Assembly: GCA_902796625.1 (NCBI GenBank)
Contig: CADBPX010000128.1
Location: 1-5,796 of the forward strand
DNA from: an uncultured Pseudomonadota bacterium
GTDB lineage: Bacteria > Pseudomonadota > Alphaproteobacteria > RF32 > CAG-239
Length of the DNA: 5,796 nt
Direction of reading: 5' to 3'
The notes beneath the pieces were generated by a model. The model made no database searches and had not been told where the DNA came from. It saw only the letters and a program-made list of their open reading frames with translations. Of this stretch, positions 1-5,796 are shown in pieces. Position numbers and translations under genes: made by a program. Numbering within the stretch: position 1 is the stretch's first letter; the number at the start of each line of letters is the position of its first letter.

Positions 1-29
1 ATCTCGCGACCTCGCAGCCGGTGATTGGT

Positions 30-58
30 CTTATAATCCACCACCTCAAACTTGTCAA
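30..58 (-). promoter_or_regulatory. Near-consensus sigma-70 promoter reading left
   Basis: On the minus strand the hexamer TTGACA (58-53) is followed by exactly 17 bases and then TATAAG (35-30), matching 11 of 12 consensus positions. Transcription would begin near positions 22-25 and run out of the left edge. Behind the -35, alternating A and T tracts (about 63-99) resemble an UP element, which is typical of strong promoters such as those of stable RNAs. The downstream gene lies outside the window, so its identity is unknown. The same bases can also be read as codons on the minus strand, but that reading lacks a ribosome-binding site. Confidence 0.6.
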
Positions 59-177
59 CACCTTTTTTAAAAAATTTTCTTTTTTTTCGAGAAAAAAAAT
101 AAGTCATTGTTTTTATTGTGTCATTTTACTGTGCAAAAACTCTCTCTCAGCAAGTTCTTGCATTTTTAAATTCTTTC

Positions 178-206
178 TTAAAGCGCCTCTTCGCTCCAAA
201 TATAAT
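178..206 (+). promoter_or_regulatory. Possible promoter for the hydrolase-like gene
   Basis: A perfect TATAAT hexamer lies at 201-206. Seventeen bases upstream is only a poor -35 candidate, TTAAAG (178-183). Transcription would start near 213, giving a leader of roughly 78 bases before the ATG at 291. In such AT-rich DNA a -10 match can occur by chance, so the call is weak. Confidence 0.3.
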
Positions 207-260
207 CTTAAAAATCAAACTAAATCAAAAAGTTAATATTTTTTTAATTTATTTCAACGA

Positions 261-277
261 AGATTCGCTTAGATTCG
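261..277 (+). repeat. Short direct repeat AGATTCG x2 before start codon
   Basis: AGATTCG occurs at 261-267 and again at 271-277, one helical turn apart (10 bases), just upstream of the ribosome-binding site of the gene at 291. The phasing would suit a protein-binding site, but two 7-base copies in AT-rich DNA are weak evidence and may be coincidental. Confidence 0.25.
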
Positions 278-290
278 ATGGAGATGGTTT

Positions 291-1163
291 ATGAAATTTA
301 ATTTTTTTACACTTGGCGGACGTTTTCGTTGGGAAGATATTTATAATTATCACGATTGGCGTATTCAGCGCAACATTCAAACCGGAAAATATCGCCTGTT
401 AGATCCTTATAATATCCGTCGTGATTCTGGATATTTCGGTCAATGTAAAGATACACTTTTAAAATATATTGAAGCCTACGAGTTGGATTCACTAAAATCA
501 GATACCATAATCATACTTCATAGCTACCTTCGCACACGTAATTCCGTTAAAGCTTTGGCCGATTCGCTTAAAGATTTGAATGCGAATGTCATTTGCATTA
601 ATTATGCTTCATTATACAAAAGCATGAATAGTTGTGCCAATACGCTTTCCCAGTTATTGAATCACATGGAAGCCAAAGGCAATTTGTCTTTTATTAATAT
701 CGGTTCGGCCTGTCTTTTAACGCGAAAACTTTTAAGCAACAGTAATAATTATCGCCATTACAATATCACGCGTATTCTTGATGTTAACCCGATGAATTCC
801 GGAAGTGATTTTGCCGAATTACTTATTCGAAATCGCTTGTGTAAGTTATTATTTGGCCCAATGCTGCTTGATATAACGACACGCAAGGCGCTCAGTGTTG
901 CCAAGTTACCCTCCGAAATTCCCCATGGCATTATTTTTTGCCCGTCAAAGACAAACATCTGGTTTAATGAGTTGCTGAAAAAATTCGAAAGTTTTCCTTT
1001 TTCCTCTCCGCCAAGCGAAAAATCGTATGCAACAGATATTAAAGAAATTTCACAAGCAACTTTCTTTCCTCTTGATAACCCAGAACTGCATAAAAACTGT
1101 CTGCAATATATGGAAAACGGTACTTTTGTAACTGAAAGCGAATCGGTACAAACGGAAAAATGA
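291..1163 (+). CDS. Degenerate alpha/beta-hydrolase (lipase-like) protein, probably inactive
   Basis: This 290-residue protein starts at an ATG preceded by GGAG (280-283) at good spacing. It has no signal peptide or membrane segment, so it is probably cytoplasmic. From about residue 71 it follows the layout of lipase-like alpha/beta-hydrolases: a hydrophobic strand ending in ILHS (75-78, usually HG), a helix, a strand ending in NYAS (104-107, compare YPS), a helix, and a strand into FINIGSACLLTR (134-145) where the family has a nucleophile elbow like FVTHSLGGLLVR. Then come NPMNSGSDFAELL (166-178; compare PPNQGSE), FGP (188-190), PHGIIF, and a C-terminal NPE...YMENGTF (263-279). In this alignment, made from memory, the Ser nucleophile becomes Gly138, the catalytic His becomes Gln255, and the Asp (usual DGxV) falls at SEKS (242-245). 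The fold is probable, and enzymatic activity by the usual triad is unlikely. Residues 1-70 are rich in Arg and aromatics and unassigned. A non-catalytic role is possible, and its link to the downstream secretion genes is unproven. Confidence 0.7.
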   Translation: MKFNFFTLGGRFRWEDIYNYHDWRIQRNIQTGKYRLLDPYNIRRDSGYFGQCKDTLLKYIEAYELDSLKSDTIIILHSYLRTRNSVKALADSLKDLNANVICINYASLYKSMNSCANTLSQLLNHMEAKGNLSFINIGSACLLTRKLLSNSNNYRHYNITRILDVNPMNSGSDFAELLIRNRLCKLLFGPMLLDITTRKALSVAKLPSEIPHGIIFCPSKTNIWFNELLKKFESFPFSSPPSEKSYATDIKEISQATFFPLDNPELHKNCLQYMENGTFVTESESVQTEK

Positions 1164-1208
1164 TTACGAATATTTAACGATATTGTCATATATTTTTCCC
1201 AAAAAGTA

Positions 1209-1217
1209 TGTTATACT
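1209..1217 (+). promoter_or_regulatory. Extended -10 promoter of the VirB6 operon
   Basis: TG, one base, then TATACT (1212-1217) forms an extended -10 element matching five of six hexamer positions. A TTGTCA at 1183-1188 is 23 bases upstream, too far to act as its -35, which fits an extended -10 promoter that depends little on a -35. Transcription would begin near 1223-1225, leaving a leader of about 28 bases with AAGGA (1240-1244) seven bases before the ATG at 1252. This suggests that the secretion genes are transcribed independently of the hydrolase-like gene. No terminator hairpin is evident between the two genes, so read-through is possible. Confidence 0.5.
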
Positions 1218-1251
1218 GAGATAACTGGAAATTTGTACTAAGGACGTAATT

Positions 1252-3648
1252 ATGGGTACGCGCAGGCTTTATATATGCATTTTCTTCTTGTTATTACCGC
1301 TCATTTTCAGCGATAGCTCATGGGCGCAATATATGGGAGGAGGATATCATCAGGGATACCAACAGGTTCAGAATGAACAAGCGGCGGTAGAAAGGGTTGA
1401 TAACGGTTCTTTTGCGCAAATGAATGGCGAGTGTACGTTTGACGATGCCGCAAAGGCTAAAATTGCACCAATTGCCAAGCAATATGTCAACAACTCATTG
1501 AAAAAACTTAATGAATATAATGCCAAGTTAGAAAAAGTATATAAAGACGGTAACGGTGCCTGCCATGATTTGGTAGGTGATGGTGCAGAATCCGATGTTC
1601 ATGCTGATGCCGTTTGGAATAGTGATCTAAACTATAACGATCACGCCCAAAAAGGAGCTAAATATATTGACGAACATTACAACGGCGGCGGACTTCTTGG
1701 ACTTGTTCAGCAGTTTAATAATGAAGCCGGCGATACCGATTATAACATCGGATGGTTAGCCTCTAAAACTTTGGAAGGAATGAACAGCCTTCAAGGTCTT
1801 GTTGATTGGTACAAAAATTCCACAGATTATTTTGATCCTGATAAATGTAGGAAGGATCATGACACAGAATATTGCGAAAATCAGTTGGAAAATAAATCTT
1901 ATAAATTAGATAAATACGCCAGCGAGATGCTGGAGCAAGTTTTTCATTATCACAATGACTGCAAATATGCTTATATGCCGGCTCCCGGACAGTTAGTATG
2001 CGTGCAAACTGCTTTCTTTACCGATGGCGAAGCTTTCAAATGCGGCTCTGGCAACAGTGCTTGTTCCGGTATCAGTGATTTAGAACGAAAAATTAACAGC
2101 AGCAATCTATATACCAAGTGTAAACCGGAAATTGAAGAGCTTGCAAAATTACGCAAAGAGATCAATGCCCCCGAAGCCCGCCTTGATGCACACAAACTTC
2201 TTTCTGCTTTATCCGGAGAAGTTGAAGTTATATGTAAGTGCCCGGAAGCAGACGCTTCTGCCGGCGAAGGTGCACAGGCTCCTGAGCTTGATGTTATGCG
2301 AGATTGTATTATTAACGACGAAGACATGGAAGAAGATGGTGTTCATCAATGCAAAAATGTTAGTGAATATTCGCGTGATATGCAAGTTAACCCCGTCGGA
2401 TCATTGATGGAAACGGTTCTGGAAGTAACCCAAAAAATGTCTAAAACTTCTTTTGATTTATTCCATGTCCCGTTTGAAGAGGTTTTGGGAATAGCTTTGG
2501 CTATCTACATACTTTTCGTCGTTCTTAAAACCGTTTCATCTCCGGCAGTACAAAAAACCAGTGAATTGTTACAAAGTATTCTCGTTCAAGGAGCTAAAGT
2601 AGCATTAGCTATCTTACTGCTTAGCTCTCCGAAATTTTTATACAATACCTTTATTTGGCCGATTGTTGAAGCCGGTTTTGATGTCAGCAACATTATGACA
2701 TTTTCCAGCGATAAAAAAGTTATTGCCGAAAATGCGGCCAGTGCTGAAAAACAGTTATCTGACAGCGGTGCCGAAGGCTACTTGCCGGCGAATTCTTTAC
2801 AATTAATTGTCGGTGCTGTCGACAGTATGCAGTTGCAAGCCGCAACTATGCCGGCAATAGGTGCCTCCATGCTTTGTAATTCGTGGGTACAAAAAGACTG
2901 GAAAATTTTCCCGCACATTTCAATGTTGATTGAAGGTGCAATTATTTATATTTTCGGCTGGATAATATGCTTAGTTCTGGGCTTTTATCTGATAGATTGT
3001 GTCATTCAATTAACAATCGTCTGTGCTTTGATGCCGTTTTTCATCTTAAGCTGGCCGTTTAAAATAACTTCCGGATACACTAAACAAGGCTGGGAAATGC
3101 TTTTGAATACAACTTTAACCTTTGCTATGATGGGAATTGTCACCAAAGCCATTTCCGTGCTGACTACGTTGGCTATAAGTGATAATTCCGAAATAATCCC
3201 GCTTCTAGATGCCGGGCAATCAAAAGAAGCCAGTGCCATTTTGGAGAAAGATTTTGGTGGTAAACAGCTTATAATGTTGATAGTCTGTTGTGTTATGTGT
3301 CTTAAGATGCCTCAGATGGTTTCCGGATTGGTTAACCGCTTTGCCCGCGGAGCAGATTTAGGCAACATGGGCGGAAAATTGCTTGGTGCCGGTGCACAAA
3401 TTGCCATGGCTCCGGTGAAAAAAGCCCTTAAGGCCGCTTCCGCAGTTGCCGCAGTATATACCGGAGGCGCATCTGCCGCCGTATCAGCTGGAGTTAAAGC
3501 TGCCGGTACAGCGGTTAAACAGGGAGTTAAACAAGGGGTAAAACAGGCAACAAAGGCCGTAGCAAAGCAAGTGGCGCAACAAACCAAAAATAAAGCGACA
3601 CAAACAGCTAAAAATGCAGTAGACCCAACATCTGAGGAGCAAAAATAG
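1252..3648 (+). CDS. virB6: VirB6/TrbL-type T4SS inner-membrane protein with Cys-rich ectodomain (paralog 1)
   Basis: VirB6 proteins are polytopic inner-membrane subunits of the T4SS channel. This copy has 798 residues, far longer than the roughly 300 of classical VirB6. AAGGA precedes the ATG, and the N-terminus is a clear signal peptide with likely cleavage after SSWA (residue 25). Residues 26-380 are hydrophilic with 13 cysteines, including a CKC (328-330), and are predicted periplasmic. About six membrane segments follow, near 410-426, 444-460, 559-580, 583-601, 618-640 and 672-690. Between the second and third lies a long loop ending in AATMPAIG (530-537) and a Cys-Asn-x-Trp. FYLIDC (578-583), CALMP and WPFK (601-604) mark the core and recur in the paralog starting at 3897. 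The tail (about 700-798) is Ala/Gly-rich and then Lys/Gln-rich, with a VKQG repeat, and would be soluble. It heads an operon, with the next gene 34 bases downstream. The family call rests on topology, context and remembered family features. The exact subfamily (VirB6 versus TrbL) is less certain. Confidence 0.8.
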   Translation: MGTRRLYICIFFLLLPLIFSDSSWAQYMGGGYHQGYQQVQNEQAAVERVDNGSFAQMNGECTFDDAAKAKIAPIAKQYVNNSLKKLNEYNAKLEKVYKDGNGACHDLVGDGAESDVHADAVWNSDLNYNDHAQKGAKYIDEHYNGGGLLGLVQQFNNEAGDTDYNIGWLASKTLEGMNSLQGLVDWYKNSTDYFDPDKCRKDHDTEYCENQLENKSYKLDKYASEMLEQVFHYHNDCKYAYMPAPGQLVCVQTAFFTDGEAFKCGSGNSACSGISDLERKINSSNLYTKCKPEIEELAKLRKEINAPEARLDAHKLLSALSGEVEVICKCPEADASAGEGAQAPELDVMRDCIINDEDMEEDGVHQCKNVSEYSRDMQVNPVGSLMETVLEVTQKMSKTSFDLFHVPFEEVLGIALAIYILFVVLKTVSSPAVQKTSELLQSILVQGAKVALAILLLSSPKFLYNTFIWPIVEAGFDVSNIMTFSSDKKVIAENAASAEKQLSDSGAEGYLPANSLQLIVGAVDSMQLQAATMPAIGASMLCNSWVQKDWKIFPHISMLIEGAIIYIFGWIICLVLGFYLIDCVIQLTIVCALMPFFILSWPFKITSGYTKQGWEMLLNTTLTFAMMGIVTKAISVLTTLAISDNSEIIPLLDAGQSKEASAILEKDFGGKQLIMLIVCCVMCLKMPQMVSGLVNRFARGADLGNMGGKLLGAGAQIAMAPVKKALKAASAVAAVYTGGASAAVSAGVKAAGTAVKQGVKQGVKQATKAVAKQVAQQTKNKATQTAKNAVDPTSEEQK
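3514..3549 (+). repeat. Three tandem 12-base units encoding VKQG-VKQG-VKQA
   Basis: Units at 3514-3525, 3526-3537 and 3538-3549 differ at only a few bases and keep the reading frame, encoding residues 755-766 in the Lys/Gln-rich tail of the first VirB6-like protein. A related GTTAAAGCTGCC lies at 3493-3504. The pattern suggests recent slippage or unit duplication in a tail that tolerates length change. Confidence 0.75.
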
Positions 3649-3682
3649 ATAAAACCAAGGTATTTATAACGGAGAAACGGAA

Positions 3683-3910
3683 ATGAAGTCTTTATTGTTA
3701 TGTATAGTAATGTTCATCGCTATGTTCATATTCCTGAAATCTAATATTTTGGGTTTGTTGGACAATAGTGTCATTTCCTACGTTTTATTCGGATGTTTGC
3801 TTTTGGTTATAGGCTTGGCTGTTTTGTTGGTTGGAAAACCAAAACTGTCAGATATTGCACAGGCCTTTAAGATCTCGCAAAAGAAAGGAGATTACGATGA
3901 TAAAAAATAA
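3683..3910 (+). CDS. Small two-helix membrane protein between the VirB6 paralogs
   Basis: This 75-residue protein has GGAG (3671-3674) eight bases before its ATG, 34 bases after the first VirB6-like gene. Two hydrophobic stretches, near residues 3-19 and 29-51, are joined by a short loop containing Asn and Asp. A charged tail (52-75) ends in GDYDDKK. The first helix could be an uncleaved signal anchor, since no typical cleavage site is visible. The gene ends 14 bases inside the next gene and carries that gene's ribosome-binding site, so its translation is probably coupled to the second VirB6-like protein. I do not recognise a family. Its size and two helices recall VirB2 pilins and VirB3, but no diagnostic motif was seen, so a T4SS accessory role is inferred only from position. 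Confidence 0.75.
   Translation: MKSLLLCIVMFIAMFIFLKSNILGLLDNSVISYVLFGCLLLVIGLAVLLVGKPKLSDIAQAFKISQKKGDYDDKK
3885..3890 (+). promoter_or_regulatory. Ribosome-binding site inside the upstream gene
   Basis: AAGGAG lies six bases before the ATG at 3897 and within the last codons of the 75-residue gene. It fixes the start of the second VirB6-like protein and implies translational coupling through the 14-base overlap (3897-3910). Confidence 0.8.
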
Positions 3911-5796
3911 TAAATTTTTGCTTTTCTTTTCTTTTGTTGTGCTTATTGCCTTCCAGCCGCTTAGCGGACATGCTGCGGAATGTACTCCGGAGCAGATTGA
4001 AGACGGAAGAAAGGCTCTACAGAAAGACTGCGCCGATAAATTTCAGGCTTTTAATAAGGCATTGGATGCCTACAATGCTGAAGCCCGACAATACGCCAAC
4101 CAATGCGGAGGTTTGGAACAAAAAGTCGATCAGGGTATGAAAGATTTGACTATCGGTGGCGAAGACGGTGCCACAGATTCTCCAATTACCAACCAATCTT
4201 ATCACAGCACCATAGACAGCAAACTTCAATACACCGGAGTTATTTGGAGCAGTTTTGTGGGAAAAGATGCTGATTGTCAGAATAGGCGTATAAATGCCGC
4301 TGTGAAAAAAAATGATGTTGACAAGGCTTTTAATAATTTCCGCAGATCTTCCGATGTTCTTGATCCGAGTACCCAAGTTCAATGCGTCTGTGCTGATGGA
4401 AATGTAGGTAATCAGGTATGTCAGTCAAGTAGTAAAAGCAATGAAGAGGAAGAAAAAAATGAAAATGATTGCTTGTCTTTTCAATCTTACCTTCATAATT
4501 TTACCAAATGTCCGTTTTGCAAAATTTTTGAGGTGATATTGCAAGCTGATAACGCAATTGCAGAAACAGCATGGAATGGAGTAACCGGCCCGATGACAAT
4601 GGTTGTTTCAGCATTTTTTGCCGTATTTTTACTGTTAGAAGCCTTAAAATTTGCTTCTAACATGAGCGGAAGCAGCACTTCCGGTTTTCTGAAGTCTGTG
4701 CTGATTTTAGGTACAAAAATTGCCATTACCCTATTGCTTTTATCTTCGTCTGGGCCAATTTATGATTACTTCATTAATCCGGTGGTTTCCAGCGGATTGG
4801 ATATGGGTACATCGCTGGCTCAAGAGATTGGCAGTAGCAAAAACGTTCAGCCGACTTATGTGGGTTCTTTCGGATCCGGTCCGCTAAATGCAAACCTTCT
4901 GAAAAAAGTTCTGAACACGGTTGAAACATTTAACAGTTCAGCCGCAACAATGCCGGCTATAGGAGAAGGCTTAATGTGCAATGGCTGGAATAATGGGGGC
5001 TCTTGGCTGCCAGATCTTGAGATGTGGTTTGAAGGCTTGGTGGTCTTTGTTTTCGGCATAATTATTTGGCTGGCAATTTCTTTCTATTTGATAGACTGCA
5101 CGGCACAGCTGGGCATAACGTGTGCACTGTTGCCGATATTCATCGCCTGCTGGCCGTTTAAGCAAACCCAGCGCTACACCGGAATCGGGGCTAAGATGAT
5201 TATGAATATTTTCTTTGATTTTGTCATGATGGGTGTTGTTTTAATTATCGGAGCTGAACTTGTTGTGGCGGCACTGGGAGAATATACGTTGATGGAAACA
5301 GCCATTGACACCGGAAATATTAAGATCCTCAAACAAATGGTTGAAGTACAAGGCAAAGGTATTCTTATCTTGATTGCTTGCAGCTTCTTCGCACTGAAAC
5401 TTTTGGGTAAATCAGGCAGTTTGGCCAGTATGTTCTCCGGCGGTGCCGGTAGTAAAATTGGGGCAACCATGGGCGGGGCTATTGCCAGCGGTGCAACGGC
5501 TATGGCGGTCGGTGCGGCTAGGACCGGAGCAAAAGCCGGAGGAGCCGGTGCGAAGTTTTTGGGAGATAAATTGGCCGGAACCGAGGCCGGACAAAAAGTC
5601 ATAGGAAGCTTTAACAGTGCAGCCGGCAGTTTAAGGGCGGCAAAGAGCTCTTTCGGCGAAATGCTTACCGGAAAATCACAACAAAAAGGTTCCGGCTTAC
5701 CGCAAACACCTCCGCCTCCTGGCAGCGGAAGTAATAATACAACTCAAGCTGATAATCAGCCACAAAATTCTGCGGTATCACCAAAGGCCGGAGAAC
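3897..5796 (+). CDS. virB6: VirB6/TrbL-type T4SS inner-membrane protein (paralog 2), 3' end beyond window
   Basis: The frame is open for 633 codons to the right edge with no stop, so the gene is partial. The start at 3897 is supported by AAGGAG and a typical signal peptide (hydrophobic 7-22, likely cleavage after SGHA at residue 26). Residues 27-230 are hydrophilic with ten cysteines, including CVC (163-165) and CPFC (205-208), and are predicted periplasmic. About six membrane segments follow, near 231-250, 266-284, 378-399, 401-419, 433-460 and 487-504. The core shares AATMPAIG (349-356), Cys-Asn-x-Trp, FYLIDC (396-401), CAL-x-P and WPFK (419-422) with the first copy, about half identical by eye over roughly 75 residues. 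The tail (505 on) is Gly/Ala-rich, then has a Pro run and Asn/Gln/Ser-rich sequence to the edge. It probably sits in the same T4SS channel as the first copy. The ectodomain is about half the length of the other's, so the pair have diverged outside the core. Confidence 0.8.
   Translation, partial: MIKNNKFLLFFSFVVLIAFQPLSGHAAECTPEQIEDGRKALQKDCADKFQAFNKALDAYNAEARQYANQCGGLEQKVDQGMKDLTIGGEDGATDSPITNQSYHSTIDSKLQYTGVIWSSFVGKDADCQNRRINAAVKKNDVDKAFNNFRRSSDVLDPSTQVQCVCADGNVGNQVCQSSSKSNEEEEKNENDCLSFQSYLHNFTKCPFCKIFEVILQADNAIAETAWNGVTGPMTMVVSAFFAVFLLLEALKFASNMSGSSTSGFLKSVLILGTKIAITLLLLSSSGPIYDYFINPVVSSGLDMGTSLAQEIGSSKNVQPTYVGSFGSGPLNANLLKKVLNTVETFNSSAATMPAIGEGLMCNGWNNGGSWLPDLEMWFEGLVVFVFGIIIWLAISFYLIDCTAQLGITCALLPIFIACWPFKQTQRYTGIGAKMIMNIFFDFVMMGVVLIIGAELVVAALGEYTLMETAIDTGNIKILKQMVEVQGKGILILIACSFFALKLLGKSGSLASMFSGGAGSKIGATMGGAIASGATAMAVGAARTGAKAGGAGAKFLGDKLAGTEAGQKVIGSFNSAAGSLRAAKSSFGEMLTGKSQQKGSGLPQTPPPPGSGSNNTTQADNQPQNSAVSPKAGE

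Larger units (their letters stand above)
1..290. other. AT-rich divergent intergenic region
   Basis: No reading frame here is convincing as a gene. The first 50 or so bases are more GC-balanced, and the rest is dominated by A and T runs. The region looks like the space between a transcription unit leaving the window to the left and the rightward gene starting at 291. It holds a near-consensus leftward promoter (30-58), A/T tracts at about 63-99, a possible rightward -10 hexamer (201-206) and a short direct repeat just before the rightward start. The plus-strand frame open at 21-236 gives a Lys/Phe/Ser-rich product with no start signal, as expected from AT-rich non-coding DNA. Confidence 0.6.

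Overview
This AT-rich window appears to come from a Gram-negative bacterium. It carries part of a type IV secretion system (T4SS) locus: two tandem, paralogous VirB6/TrbL-type inner-membrane proteins with a very small membrane protein between them. Several signal-peptide-bearing VirB6 paralogs in a row recall the expanded VirB6 families of Rickettsiales and other low-GC alphaproteobacteria. An alphaproteobacterial host is therefore my best guess, but it is an inference and not proven by the window.

Layout. Positions 1-290 hold no convincing gene. They contain a near-consensus sigma-70-type promoter pointing left, out of the window (TTGACA, 17-base spacer, TATAAG, minus strand), with A/T tracts behind it, and a weaker candidate promoter for the rightward gene. 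Positions 291-1163 encode a 290-residue protein that I read as a degenerate alpha/beta-hydrolase (lipase-like) in which all three expected catalytic positions seem to be lost. A short gap (1164-1251) holds an extended -10 promoter. The operon then follows: a 798-residue VirB6-like protein (1252-3648), a 75-residue two-helix membrane protein (3683-3910), and a second VirB6-like protein (3897 to beyond the right edge). The second VirB6 gene overlaps the small gene by 14 bases, and its ribosome-binding site lies inside that gene.

How the genes fit together. Both VirB6-like proteins have a signal peptide, a cysteine-rich domain predicted to be periplasmic, a core of about six membrane segments sharing the strings AATMPAIG, FYLIDC and WPFK, and a low-complexity Ala/Gly- or Lys-rich tail. 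They probably sit together in the inner-membrane channel of one T4SS. The cysteine-rich ectodomains suggest disulfide-stabilised structures facing the periplasm. The hydrolase-like gene has its own promoter region and no obvious functional tie to the secretion genes. No tRNA, rRNA, CRISPR array, insertion sequence or clear intrinsic terminator was seen inside the window.
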